Notes: a model not told the origin generated them from the sequence alone. 64,000 bases of DNA from Ktedonobacterales bacterium (GCA_027451525.1 DAIDJF010000004.1:1-64000), one strand, 5' to 3'. Positions 26,235 to 35,815 are shown, counted from the first letter of the stretch. Translations and numbers: made by a program.

Positions 26235-27131
26235 ATGCAATCGCATTCAGCGAATGAATATCGTAATCTGCCCGCAGCAGCCGCAGGAACGTTTACCATG
26301 GCCGAGGGTCTGACGGTCACGCGCATGGGGTACGGCGCAATGCAGTTAGCTGGCCCGCACGTGTTCGGTCCACCCGCCGACCGCGAGGCTGCCGTCGCCG
26401 TACTGCGCGCCGCAGTGGAACTGGGTATCACGCACATCGACACCAGCGACTTCTACGGTCCATACGTCACCAACCAGATCATCAAAAAAGCCTTGCACCC
26501 TTACCCAGACACATTGCACATCGTGACCAAGGTTGGGGCGTTACGCGATGCCGAGGGCAACTGGCCCCCTGCACTCGCCCCTGAACAGCTACGTCAGGCC
26601 ATATTAGACAATCTAGAACACCTCGGATTGGATACACTCGATGTCGTCAACCTGCGTGTCGGAGGCTTCAGCAGTCCTACTCCTGGCTCAATCGCCGCAC
26701 CGTTTACGGTGCTCACGCAGTTACAGCGCGAAGGACTGATCAAGCACCTCGGACTCAGCAACGTGAATGCCGAGCAGATCACCGAGGCACAGGCCATCGC
26801 GCCGATTGTGTGCGTGCAGAACTTCTACAACCTCGCCAATCGCGCTGACGATGCCCTGATCGACGCCCTTGCAGCACAAGGTATCGCTTACGTGCCCTAT
26901 TTCCCGCTCGGTGGCTTCTCCCCTCTGCAGTCCGACACGCTGAAAGCAGTTGCCACCCGTCTCGGCGTCACACAGATGGTCGTCGCGCTGGCGTGGCTAC
27001 TCCAACGCTCACCGAACATCCTGCTTATCCCAGGCACATCATCCGTCGCCCATCTGCGCACCAACGTCACCGCTGCCACACTCACCCTTTCCGAGGAGGA
27101 CCTGAACGAACTGAACAATGTTGGCGCATAA
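26235..27131 (+). CDS. aldo/keto reductase
   Basis: A 298-residue AKR family oxidoreductase with (beta/alpha)8 pattern: MGYGAMQLAG, the HIDTSDFYG motif (Asp and Tyr of the tetrad), IVTKVG (Lys), LDVVNLRVGG, and RSPNILLIPGTSSVAHLRTN for NADPH binding. Catalytic His is replaced or shifted (NLRVGG instead of the usual H), so activity may be altered. The open frame extends upstream to 25986, but homology and the divergent regulator place the start at ATG 26235; AGAAAG is a weak ribosome site. Probably controlled by the divergent XRE regulator. Confidence 0.9.
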   Translation: MQSHSANEYRNLPAAAAGTFTMAEGLTVTRMGYGAMQLAGPHVFGPPADREAAVAVLRAAVELGITHIDTSDFYGPYVTNQIIKKALHPYPDTLHIVTKVGALRDAEGNWPPALAPEQLRQAILDNLEHLGLDTLDVVNLRVGGFSSPTPGSIAAPFTVLTQLQREGLIKHLGLSNVNAEQITEAQAIAPIVCVQNFYNLANRADDALIDALAAQGIAYVPYFPLGGFSPLQSDTLKAVATRLGVTQMVVALAWLLQRSPNILLIPGTSSVAHLRTNVTAATLTLSEEDLNELNNVGA

Positions 27132-27255
27132 GCACAACATGCGCGCATCTTGCAACCGGATTATTAAATACAACGAATGCATTTGAGCCTTTGCATGGTG
27201 GCACGTAATAATCGCGTGTAACAAATGATGCCGCAATTGGTGCATGGGCATGACA

Positions 27256-27306
27256 GACGCGATGATCGTGTACAACAAATCAATGTAGGGACCGATTCAT
27301 CGCGTC
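27256..27306. repeat. inverted repeat and degenerate direct repeat in a 214-bp gap
   Basis: GACGCGATGA (27256-27265) is repeated in inverse orientation as TCATCGCGTC (27297-27306). In the same gap, AATCGCGTGTAACAAATGATG near 27210 and GATCGTGTACAACAAATCAATG near 27264 look like a degraded direct repeat. It could be the remnant of a small mobile or palindromic intergenic element. No gene is seen between 27132 and 27345. Confidence 0.4.
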
Positions 27307-27345
27307 CGTCGTGCCTTTCCGGCATCTCAAGCAGGAAGATGAGGG

Positions 27346-27994
27346 TCAGGCAGAGAAATGGGGTCGTAAGGCGATCAGATCAGGGTCTGTTAGAGCAAAT
27401 TCGCGCGTCGCTGGATACTGCGTGAAGGCTTGCTGTAAGGGGGACTTCGCTTGCTCCAATCGGTTGTGCGTGGCATAAAAGCAAGCCAGGTTGTAGAGGA
27501 CGGTGCCTTTCAAGGGGTCGGGAACCTCAGCTTCAACGACTCTGCTCGCCCAGGTCTCATACGTCTCTATCGCACGTTCAAGATCATGACGATCAAGCGC
27601 ATACTGCGCCAGATGCTGCTGGGTATGCTCATAGCAATTGCCCATGAAGGCGGTGTAGAGCGGCGCACCAGCGTGCGTCCAAGTGAAACGATTGAACGTT
27701 GTCAAATCTTCCTCGCAGAGTTGTTCAGTGAGTGAGATAAGTTCGGCATAGCCCTGATCGGACTCAGCAAGAAGCTCAGGCCAGGGACGAAAGCGATGCT
27801 CCTGAAAATGGAACAAACAGAGATAATGCCCCCGTGAGAGAGACACCATGAGAGGCTCTCGACCGAAAGTAAGAGCAATGCTTTCAAGAGAGAGAATATT
27901 CTACCAAGTCAATGATGAGCGGTAGAAATCAGCAGCAAACGCTTCTCATGCACGAGGTGCAGTATCTTGTAGAAGAGAAAAGTATGTTCTTCAT
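27346..27994 (-). pseudogene. broken DinB-like/TPR gene
   Basis: From 27849 to 27346 the frame encodes 167 residues resembling the C-terminal half of a DinB/DfsB-type protein (TFMGNCYEHTQQHLAQY-like end) followed by a TPR pair (LKGTVLYNLACFYATHNRLEQAK). It lacks the first half of the DinB fold and has no ribosome site. Upstream, an ideal AGAAAGGAGGTG precedes ATG 27994, but that frame stops after 21 codons at 27929; a frame shift and a TAG separate the two parts. I read this as a disrupted gene. Alternatively the 27849 frame is a short functional protein and the 21-codon frame an unrelated leader. Confidence 0.4.
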
Positions 27995-28274
27995 ACGTCG
28001 CACCTCCTTTCTGTGGTAAAACAATGCCATGTCGTAGACTCAGTATAGCAGAATATGCAAGCTAGTTACAAGAGGTCTGCCAGCAGTCAGCAACAACCGC
28101 TCTTGGAGAAATTTGGGCGTATCATGTTGGGATATAGGTATGCTAAGATCAATAGCGTGACGCTCTGACTTCCAATTGAGCATTTCCGCTTTCTTGGACG
28201 TGAATGAGAATATATCCTTAGAAGAAGAGTCAGGCAAAGCAATTTGCCTCATACAGATGAAAGTCAACTACTTC

Positions 28275-28820
28275 ATGAGAAAAATCATTGTTACTGAGTA
28301 CCTCACGTTGGATGGTGTGTTTGAAGAGCCTGGTCATTGGTCTTTCGATTTCTGGAGCGACGAAGCCGCCAGATACAAATACGATGAACTATTTTCCTCC
28401 GATACGCAACTGCTGGGCCGCATCACGTATGAAGGCTTTGCGAAAGCGTGGCCGACGATGGAAGGCACGGGAGATTTTGGGGAACGAATGAATAGCATGC
28501 CCAAATACGTTGTCTCAACAACGTTAAAAACGGCAGAATGGCAGAATACTGCCATCATCAGCGAGAACGTTGTGGCGGAGATACAAAAGCTCAAAGAGCA
28601 GGCAGGCCAGAATATCCTGGTTGCTGGCAGTGGGACACTGGTACAGACACTGCTGCAACATGACCTTGCCGATGAGTACAGGATAATGCTCTATCCGCTT
28701 ATCCTGGGCAACGGCAAGCGTTTATTTCCAGACAATACTCCTACACGCAAACTGCAATTAGTAGGGACGATCCCATTTCGTTCAGGCGTTGTTGTGCTAA
28801 CCTACCAACTACTACGATAG
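28275..28820 (+). CDS. RibD C-terminal / dihydrofolate reductase-like protein
   Basis: A 181-residue RibD_C-fold reductase with RKIIVTEYLTLDGVFEEPG, LLGRITYEGFAKAWP, MPKYVVSTT, ILVAGSGTLVQTLLQ and YPLILGNGKRLF. It is a shorter relative of the gene at 12628 and lacks its Gly-rich insertion near residue 25. NADPH-dependent reduction of an unknown substrate is expected. Two in-frame ATGs precede the chosen one (28176, 28257); 28275 matches the family start although no strong ribosome site is seen. It stands alone; the stretch from 27995 to 28274 shows no gene. Confidence 0.88.
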   Translation: MRKIIVTEYLTLDGVFEEPGHWSFDFWSDEAARYKYDELFSSDTQLLGRITYEGFAKAWPTMEGTGDFGERMNSMPKYVVSTTLKTAEWQNTAIISENVVAEIQKLKEQAGQNILVAGSGTLVQTLLQHDLADEYRIMLYPLILGNGKRLFPDNTPTRKLQLVGTIPFRSGVVVLTYQLLR

Positions 28821-28909
28821 GTGCTGTACGTCAACAAGCCTACTCGACAAAAAACAATACATAGGGCCTATTTCCGTTATGAACATAAATTCACGTTCAT
28901 ACGGGATGT

Positions 28910-29980
28910 TTAGCAGAGAGCGGTTGCCAACGAAACATGCCAGAGGTGTACCAGCGTATCAGCACCACCTGAGGCAAGCCACGCTCCTTGGGGAGACCAG
29001 GAAAGACTAAATGTGCCATCCAGACTACCTGTATTTGGACTGGGTAGCACAGGATAGCTTTTGAGCATCTGCCCAGTTAAAGCATTCCACACCTGAATAG
29101 TTTCATTTGGCTTTATATCGCTCGTGTTACCTGAGCCAGACGCGAGACAGCTTCCGTTTGGAGACCACGCAACAGTCCACAACGGCCCCTCCTGCCCTTG
29201 ATACGTTAGCAGGTGACGCCCACTTGTGGCATCCCATACCTGAGTCGTACCATCCTGGCTAGCTGAAGCAATTAATTTTCCGTCAGGTGACCAGGAAACA
29301 GCTCTTACACCAGCACTATGACCGTGATAGACAACTACGCGATGGCCTGTGATCGCACTCCACACCTGAACTGTACTATCATTGCCACCGGAGGCGATGC
29401 GTGTCCCATCCGGCGACCACGCGACACTAAAGACCGAGCCAAGATGCCCAGTGTATGTCAAAAGTCGTTGTCCTGTCGCGACATTCCAAATTTGGATGGT
29501 ATTGTCGTTTCCGCCAGAAGCGATGCGCGTCCCATCCAGTGACCAGGAGAGGGAACGCACCCCAGCCGTATGCCCGGTATAAGTCAGCAACAGATGCCCG
29601 GTCGCGGCATTCCAGATTTGTACCGTGCTATCATCACTGCCAGAGGCGATGCGCGTCCCATCCGGCGACCACGCCAGGGTATAGACCGTACCAGTGTGAC
29701 CGCTATAGAGCACAAGCCGATGACCAGTGCGCGCATCCCATACCTGCACTGTACTGTCATTCCCACCTGAAGCAATCCACTTGCCATCTGGCGACCACAC
29801 ACTCGCAAACACTGTACTCGTGTGCCCACGATACTGCGCGATTGGTACAGATTGCGTGCTTGTGGACGTAACAACGGAATGAGTTGGCGCAGGAACACAA
29901 GCAACAAGCAGGCCGCAGAGAAAGAGCCAACACAGACTACGCCGCACAACAAGCGAGATACGTTTCATACCACTTTTCAT
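28910..29980 (-). CDS. WD40-repeat lipoprotein
   Basis: A 356-residue secreted lipoprotein: signal segment WLFLCGLLVAC with the lipobox Cys near residue 28, then seven WD40 repeats of about 42 residues with the regular pattern G-H-T...V-x-x-x-x-W-S-P-D-G...I-A-S-G...D-x-T-V-Q-V-W. They should close into one beta-propeller on the outer membrane face. The repeats are nearly identical in their cores, which suggests recent internal duplication. The start overlaps the MFS stop in ATGA, so the protein is cotranslated with that transporter. No catalytic part is attached; a binding or scaffold role is likely. Confidence 0.9.
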   Translation of the reverse strand: MKSGMKRISLVVRRSLCWLFLCGLLVACVPAPTHSVVTSTSTQSVPIAQYRGHTSTVFASVWSPDGKWIASGGNDSTVQVWDARTGHRLVLYSGHTGTVYTLAWSPDGTRIASGSDDSTVQIWNAATGHLLLTYTGHTAGVRSLSWSLDGTRIASGGNDNTIQIWNVATGQRLLTYTGHLGSVFSVAWSPDGTRIASGGNDSTVQVWSAITGHRVVVYHGHSAGVRAVSWSPDGKLIASASQDGTTQVWDATSGRHLLTYQGQEGPLWTVAWSPNGSCLASGSGNTSDIKPNETIQVWNALTGQMLKSYPVLPSPNTGSLDGTFSLSWSPQGAWLASGGADTLVHLWHVSLATALC

Positions 29981-31275
29981 AATTTTTCCTCTGGTACATG
30001 TACATGGCGGAAAAGCCCCCAGAGCGCGAGATCATAGGCAGCCTTGAGCAGACCAGCCAGGATAAAGGGCACACCCACGATAAGCAAAGGGCCTTGCAGC
30101 AACAAGCCAGAGAGAACAGGACTCCCAGACGAACCAATACTACGGGCAAGTGAGGTCACGCTAGCAGCGGCGGTTCGCTCGGATGGCTCAACTAATGCCA
30201 TCGTATACGCCTGTCGTGTCGGCACATCCAACTGCGAGAGCATCTGGCGCATCAGCAGGCAGGCGGCGGCAAGAGGGAATGTAGGAGCAAAGGCCACCAG
30301 CAGCAAAAGAATATTAGAGGGCAGATGCGTAAACACCATCGTATTGAGCAAACCAAAACGGCGTGCCAGCGGTACAGCAGCCAGAAATGAAAGGGCCGAG
30401 AGCAGGTTTGCGCCAAAGAAGAGGGCGGCAAGCAAGGAAAGAGCGACATTGAACCGTAAGTGAAAGAAGAGCACCATCAGACTTTGCACGACCAACCCAC
30501 CCGCGAGAGCATCCACGCTAAAAAGAGCGGTCAAACGCCAGACCATCGCGCGCGAACGATGGAGCGGAGGAACTAGCCTCTGCCTCAGGCTCTCAAAAGC
30601 TACAGTAGGACGTTCAGGAGCTTCAACAGATGATGACAGGCGTAAGGAGAGACCAGCCACAACAAGGCTTATTAAGGCATACATGCCGAAGAGCAAGTGA
30701 AGGCCCAGCGTTTGAGAAAGGCCAACAGCAATCAACACCGCAGGTATCCCCGCGACTAACGCACCAAGGGCTACACTGAGCGATGCAATCAGGTTGTAGC
30801 GGGCAAATAACAGGGTTCTGCGCGCGGAAGTAGTAATTTGCGCCAGTATAGCCTGATCAATGGGCAAGAAAGGGGCAGTCTCTGAGCCAGATGTGCCGAG
30901 TGTACCGAAGAAGGCTGCCAGCAGGAGCACAGGATAGCTTACCACCAGCCCGAAGATTACCCCTGTCATGGCCATGAACAGGGCAAGAACCATCAGTGTC
31001 CGCCGCCGTCCCCAGCTATCGGCAAAGAGGCTAATCACATACGTGCTAAGCATGTCACCAACAAGAGAAACGGTAATAAGGACGCCGATAGAGACAAGCG
31101 AAAAGCCCTCTCCTATCAATGTTACGCCCAGGATCACGGCCAGCAAGCCATAAGCAAGCGAGCGCAAACCGCGCATCACGATAATGAGTCGGGCATCGTG
31201 CAGGCTAGCAGAAAACGTGGCGTCTTGCTTGAGAAAGCCACTTTTGCGTTCTCTATCAGAGGTGCTTTGGCTCAC
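29977..31275 (-). CDS. MFS transporter
   Basis: A 432-residue major facilitator with about twelve hydrophobic segments; the short loop SWGRRRTLMVLALFMAMTG after the second segment is motif A-like, and the central loop (FESLRQRLVPPLHRSRAMVWR) separates the two halves. It probably exports a small molecule by proton antiport; the substrate is not readable. It is followed directly by the WD40 lipoprotein in a 4-base overlap. The first ~25 residues are polar and precede the first helix. Confidence 0.88.
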   Translation of the reverse strand: MSQSTSDRERKSGFLKQDATFSASLHDARLIIVMRGLRSLAYGLLAVILGVTLIGEGFSLVSIGVLITVSLVGDMLSTYVISLFADSWGRRRTLMVLALFMAMTGVIFGLVVSYPVLLLAAFFGTLGTSGSETAPFLPIDQAILAQITTSARRTLLFARYNLIASLSVALGALVAGIPAVLIAVGLSQTLGLHLLFGMYALISLVVAGLSLRLSSSVEAPERPTVAFESLRQRLVPPLHRSRAMVWRLTALFSVDALAGGLVVQSLMVLFFHLRFNVALSLLAALFFGANLLSALSFLAAVPLARRFGLLNTMVFTHLPSNILLLLVAFAPTFPLAAACLLMRQMLSQLDVPTRQAYTMALVEPSERTAAASVTSLARSIGSSGSPVLSGLLLQGPLLIVGVPFILAGLLKAAYDLALWGLFRHVHVPEEKL

Positions 31276-31395
31276 GCAACAAAATCTCCATCAGTACAAT
31301 ATCACGATCATTATATCTTAGCCAGGGGAGAAAAGACAAAAAACCGCGAGAATTGAATATGCGCCCCAGTGACGATAAAGAAAGCAGACTTTTTC

Positions 31396-32202
31396 TCATC
31401 GCAAATCTTGTAACAGCGGATGCTTCTGTAACTGTTTGATCGCGCGATGTTTCCACTGATGCACCACTTGCACGGACACATGTAGCTTTTGGGCCAGTTC
31501 GGGTGCATCCATACCAACGAGATAGAGCGCGCACAACACGATCCGATGCTGGGGATTGTGCAGCGAATTAATGGCATCTCGCACCGTCGCGCTCCGTTCA
31601 GCTTGCAGTACATACCGCAATGGATCATCTACAATCATTGTATCATACATATGTATGCCCGTGTGTTCATCATGTTGATCGGCTTGCTCGTCCAGAGAGA
31701 GATGCTGCTCCCGCTGTATTTTCTTCAAGATGGCTCCCGCCTGACGGCACACAATGACAGTTATCCAGCGTAGAAATGCTGCTGGCTCATCAGGTCCATG
31801 TTTTTTACCACGGGCAAGAAGGGCAAAGAGGGTTTCGAGGATCTGCTGCACAACATCTTCATGCGACATTTCAAGTTGGGAGAAAGCTTGAGCGTAGCCA
31901 GCGCGCGCCAGTACATATTCTATGTAGATACGCAGTGCGTTAAAAGCCTGTTCACGCATAGCGGGATCAGATGAGAGGCAAGCCTGATAAAGTTCATTTC
32001 CGCAGACACGCCGCGCGATACGCCAGAGATGTGTTAATGCCTGTTGCCTGTCGGTCTGTGCTTGAGTAGCGAGGGCCATGTGCATCTGCGCAGTCAATAT
32101 CTCAGCTTTAATAATGCCCTGAGCATAATAACGAACAGCTTTGCTCGCCACAGCGACAACAGGCAACTCAGTAGCAGGCTTCTTTTCGCTTGTATGTACC
32201 AT
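31396..32202 (-). CDS. ECF-like RNA polymerase sigma factor
   Basis: A 268-residue sigma-70-type protein. Region 2 is readable around residues 85-150 (AFNALRIYIEYVLARAG, EDVVQQILETLFALLARGKK, AFLRWITVIVCRQAGAIL) and region 4 at 215-265 (HRIVLCALYLVGMDAPELAQKLHVSVQVVHQWKHRAIKQL). The N-terminal ~70 residues are an extra, poorly conserved stretch. No anti-sigma factor is adjacent, so its control is not obvious. It is transcribed alone, with 193 bases separating it from the phosphatase gene end. Confidence 0.75.
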   Translation of the reverse strand: MVHTSEKKPATELPVVAVASKAVRYYAQGIIKAEILTAQMHMALATQAQTDRQQALTHLWRIARRVCGNELYQACLSSDPAMREQAFNALRIYIEYVLARAGYAQAFSQLEMSHEDVVQQILETLFALLARGKKHGPDEPAAFLRWITVIVCRQAGAILKKIQREQHLSLDEQADQHDEHTGIHMYDTMIVDDPLRYVLQAERSATVRDAINSLHNPQHRIVLCALYLVGMDAPELAQKLHVSVQVVHQWKHRAIKQLQKHPLLQDLR

Positions 32203-32332
32203 AACAATTCTCCATCGCAGTGATTTTTAGTAGCTTCATCACTTTATAAGACGATGGAAAAGTTCATGTATTGATAAAATTCGCTAGAAATCAATGCCGT
32301 CAAGAGGCAGGCAATAAAATATCTTGCTAAGC

Positions 32333-32884
32333 TTACAGATGCAGGGATATGAGGGCACAATTTTCAGGGTAGAAACGTCGCCACTCATCCAGGCTGACAT
32401 TATACAGGTGGCAGCATGTCACTTGAATAATGCCTGCGTGCGTTACCCACACGACAGTTCCGTGCTGATAGCGTGCCTGCCAGCGTTCCAACGCACTGAT
32501 CACCCGTGTACGCACCTGATATAGCGTCTCCGCGCCTTCGATTTGACAACGTGTCGGTGTTTTTTTCCAGCAAGCGAGCAGCTCGGGGGAACTGGCTTTT
32601 AGCTCCTCTTGCGTGCGTCCCTCCCACACACCACGCGCCATCTCACACAACTCAGTATCCTCATATATGGGTACATCATGATAACACGCAATCGCTGCCG
32701 CTGTTGCACGTGTGCGTTGCAGAGGAGAGGTGACAATCGCATCCAGAGGCTCGTGCATTAATTGCCGCCCAATTTGCTGTGCCTGCTCCTCGCCACGTGC
32801 GTTTAACGGCATATCGCGCTGGCCCAAGTAGCGTTTTTCCTGGTTTGCTTGTGTCTCACCGTGCCTGATAAGCAACAACTTCAT
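32333..32884 (-). CDS. histidine phosphatase family protein (phosphoglycerate mutase-like)
   Basis: A 183-residue member of the histidine phosphatase superfamily: LLIRHGETQANQEKRYLGQRD with the catalytic RHG, LNARGEEQAQQIGRQL, a second-site Arg in TSPLQRTRATA, CEMARGVWEGRTQEEL (acid residue) and WVTHAGII with the second catalytic His. It may dephosphorylate alpha-ribazole phosphate, phosphoglycerate or another small ester. Its ATG overlaps the response regulator stop by 4 bases, making a kinase-regulator-phosphatase operon, an unusual arrangement. Confidence 0.9.
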   Translation of the reverse strand: MKLLLIRHGETQANQEKRYLGQRDMPLNARGEEQAQQIGRQLMHEPLDAIVTSPLQRTRATAAAIACYHDVPIYEDTELCEMARGVWEGRTQEELKASSPELLACWKKTPTRCQIEGAETLYQVRTRVISALERWQARYQHGTVVWVTHAGIIQVTCCHLYNVSLDEWRRFYPENCALISLHL

Positions 32885-33621
32885 GCGTCGCCCTCTTGGA
32901 GAGACGCTCCATCTTGCACAGGTTGCGGTTGCATCAAACGATAGCCCACACCATGCACAGTCTGAATCAGGCGCGGGTGCGCAGAATCTTCCTCAATCTT
33001 CTGACGCAAACGGCTAATCGTCGGCTTGAGAAGCTCAACCGCATCACTATAGGCTGGTCCCCAGATTGCGCTCAAAAGTTGATGATGCGACAAGACCATA
33101 TTGACATGGCGCAGCAAATATTCCAAGACGCGAAACTCCGTTGGGGTCAATGCAACCGGCTTATCATCTCGCGTCACGCGGTGCATCGGCACATCCATGA
33201 CCAGCGGCCCCGCCTGATAGATGCCACTTTTCTGCGCACTCTTGTTGACCGCTGGCATCTTCGCGCGCCGCAAAGTAGCGCGAATACGAGCCTGCAACTC
33301 CACAAAGCTAAAAGGTTTCGTCAGATAGTCATCCGCGCCCAAGTCGAGTCCACGCGCCTTATCAAATTCATCATCGCGCCCGGTCAACATAATCACAGGC
33401 ACATCTGAAATCTCGCGAATCAGGCGGCATGTCTCCCAGCCGTCGAGTTTTGGCATACTCACGTCGAGCAACACAAGCGCGGGATGCTCCGTTTCCAACA
33501 TTTGCAAGCCCATAATGCCATGGGAAGCGCAGACAATACGATATCCCTCTTTTTTTAAATTTAATTCAGCCAGGCGCAATAATGCAGGATCATCATCGAT
33601 AAGTAGAATAGTCTCGTTCAT
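32881..33621 (-). CDS. OmpR-family response regulator
   Basis: A 246-residue response regulator. The receiver domain shows acidic DDD at 9-11, phosphorylated Asp in LVLLDVSMPKLDGWE, Thr in PVIMLTGRDD and Lys in DYLTKPF. The C-terminal winged HTH reads LTPTEFRVLEYLLRHVN...LLKPTISRLRQKIE...IQTVHGVGYRL. It is cotranscribed with the kinase upstream (29-base overlap) and the phosphatase downstream (4-base overlap). Regulated genes are unknown; the adjacent glycan cluster is a possibility. Confidence 0.93.
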   Translation of the reverse strand: MNETILLIDDDPALLRLAELNLKKEGYRIVCASHGIMGLQMLETEHPALVLLDVSMPKLDGWETCRLIREISDVPVIMLTGRDDEFDKARGLDLGADDYLTKPFSFVELQARIRATLRRAKMPAVNKSAQKSGIYQAGPLVMDVPMHRVTRDDKPVALTPTEFRVLEYLLRHVNMVLSHHQLLSAIWGPAYSDAVELLKPTISRLRQKIEEDSAHPRLIQTVHGVGYRLMQPQPVQDGASLQEGDA

Positions 33622-35815
33622 CTTTTATTATCTCCTGAGGGGTCACAATTTCCATTTGAGGATTTGTTGTGTGCAATAATGCATTTGCTTCTACCACATG
33701 TAAGCATATATTAAAACTAGCTCCGCCTTCTGGCCTATTCTCAGCCCAGATACGCCCATTATGAGCACGCAGGAGCTCTCGTGCAATATAAAGACCTAAA
33801 CCATAACCACGATTCCAGTTGGCGGATGTCTGCGTACCACGCGAGAAGCGTTCAAAAATGTGTTCCAGGTGTTCAGCGAGAATACCTGGGCCATGATCGT
33901 CAACACGAATCAGCACCTCTTCTGGTTGAGAAGATGGCAATAATGCGATAGTAACGGGCGAATGGGGAGGAGTATATTTTCGCGCATTATCCAGTAAATT
34001 TCTAAAAATGACCTCTAACATACTGCGATCTGCCCAGACAAAGGTTTCATCAAGAGCTGTCTCCAGTGTCAGCTCGCGCTCCTCTGCAACCCACTCCTGA
34101 TGCATAATATCTACAAATTCACATAGTGTCTGGACGATAGGCAAGGGCTGCAAATTGACGGGCAAACGGCCAGCTTCAAAGCGCGTCAGTTGCAACACCT
34201 CTTCGACGACCATGCGCAGACGGCGCGTCTGTTGATTCAAGATGCCGAGTACCTCCCGATAGGACTCATCATCTCCCTGTGGGTCCAGCATATTCAACAT
34301 CTCGACAGAACTCGTGACAGTAGTTAATGGGGCACGTAGTTCGTGCGAAACCATTGCCACAAAGTCAGTTTTCATCTGTTCAATCATCTTATGTTGCGTA
34401 ATATCGTGAACATCAATCACCAGACGCCCAGGCTCCCGCCGTTCGTCAAGCGTTAAAGGCGAGCAGGTAAAGGTGAGCCAACGAGGTTGGCTATCAGGAT
34501 AACGCACACATAGTTCCAGCGACTCTTCCTGGTACTCATAGTTCATCGTGCAAAATTGGCAGTGTTTTCGGTGCGTCTCATCATCTTCATCTAACGAAGG
34601 GGTAAGCGTAAATAATTCGCACCATCGCTTGCCAACTATTTCCGTGGCATGGAGATGACTCATACGCGCCACAGATGGATTATACTGCAACACACGGCGG
34701 TACTCATCCACTAGTAACACGCCATCCGTACTGGTCTCGATAATCGCCTGGACCTGCCGTCGCTCCAGACCAAGCATGGCGATGGTAGAGCGCAAGCTCA
34801 GACGCATGGTATTAAACGCATCCGCTAGCTTGCCCATCTCATCATTACGCGCTACCCGCGTCTCATAGTCGAGGTTGCCGCTCGCAATAGTGTCAGTTGC
34901 CGCCAATAACTGTGAGAGCGGGCGCGTCAATGAGCGCGTTATAAGCAAGGCTAATACGATAGAAACCAGGATAGCTACCGCGGTAATGGCGAGAATCAGC
35001 ATACTTGCCTCGCTGCTGTCATGTTGCACCGTTTGCGCATCAAGTGTCGTTTCTTGCTGCTCCAACGTGCGCAAGTTAGCCGATGCATTCAACATCGTTG
35101 TCAACAGCGGTTCTTGCTGCTGCGTGTAGATCTGACGAGCCTGTGTCCAGCTGCTCTGCGCGACCAGTTGTTGTATCTGCACGGAAATATGCGTGGCATG
35201 CAGAATACCATCGATAAGTGCATGCACAGTTTTGCTATCTTTAAGCGTGGCTGTTTTTCTTGTCGGCTCAAAACCAAGTAAAGATAGCCGTTGTTTGGCG
35301 AGATCGTTGCGAATCAAGTCCAGATTGCTAAGCAACTGCGAGAGCGATGGGGTTCCACCTCCACTTTTGCCCACATGGAGTGCGACAGTAGTAACCAAAG
35401 CGTTTGGTGGCACAGAAGATGCGGCTTTAGTAGCAAGCAGCGGCGCGAATGAGTTAGGAACCAGCCCATCACTATTATCAGAGTTAGAAGGACTGACCGG
35501 CGTAGAGGGTGCGGTCGGCTGTAAAGGGGGACGTCCATCGGTTACAGGCACTTGATAATAGACAATATTCCATTCGGCATCACGTTCTTGAAAGAGTAAA
35601 GAACGAATATGGCTCAAGACTATCACTTCTGGCAGATCATGAGTATTCAATTCATTGGCTTTATTTGAGAGCGTATTCAACTGTTGCAGCGCAACAAACC
35701 CAATCAGGCCAACCAGCAAAATCATCGTCTGGAATGCCAGAAAAAGCCGAACGCCTATTGGCAATGTAAACCGCTTCTTTTTGTGCGGCTGTTCCTGCCG
35801 CTCGCGCTGCTCCAT
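33593..35815 (-). CDS. membrane sensor histidine kinase with HAMP and PAS domains
   Basis: A 740-residue kinase. A membrane helix near residues 22-44 is followed by a ~240-residue outer region with a Pro/Ser/Asn-rich stretch (TAPSTPVSPSNSDNSD) and helical parts recalling four-helix-bundle sensors. A second helix (LILAITAVAILVSIVLALL) leads to HAMP, then a PAS domain with several Cys (CELFTLTP, HCQFC), HisKA with MVSHELRAPLTTV, and HATPase with NLLDNARKY, DDHGPG and GYGLGLYIA. A His/Cys-rich PAS segment might bind a metal or cofactor. GGGAAGG precedes ATG 35815. It is the first gene of the kinase/regulator/phosphatase operon. Confidence 0.9.
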   Translation of the reverse strand: MEQRERQEQPHKKKRFTLPIGVRLFLAFQTMILLVGLIGFVALQQLNTLSNKANELNTHDLPEVIVLSHIRSLLFQERDAEWNIVYYQVPVTDGRPPLQPTAPSTPVSPSNSDNSDGLVPNSFAPLLATKAASSVPPNALVTTVALHVGKSGGGTPSLSQLLSNLDLIRNDLAKQRLSLLGFEPTRKTATLKDSKTVHALIDGILHATHISVQIQQLVAQSSWTQARQIYTQQQEPLLTTMLNASANLRTLEQQETTLDAQTVQHDSSEASMLILAITAVAILVSIVLALLITRSLTRPLSQLLAATDTIASGNLDYETRVARNDEMGKLADAFNTMRLSLRSTIAMLGLERRQVQAIIETSTDGVLLVDEYRRVLQYNPSVARMSHLHATEIVGKRWCELFTLTPSLDEDDETHRKHCQFCTMNYEYQEESLELCVRYPDSQPRWLTFTCSPLTLDERREPGRLVIDVHDITQHKMIEQMKTDFVAMVSHELRAPLTTVTSSVEMLNMLDPQGDDESYREVLGILNQQTRRLRMVVEEVLQLTRFEAGRLPVNLQPLPIVQTLCEFVDIMHQEWVAEERELTLETALDETFVWADRSMLEVIFRNLLDNARKYTPPHSPVTIALLPSSQPEEVLIRVDDHGPGILAEHLEHIFERFSRGTQTSANWNRGYGLGLYIARELLRAHNGRIWAENRPEGGASFNICLHVVEANALLHTTNPQMEIVTPQEIIKDERDYSTYR

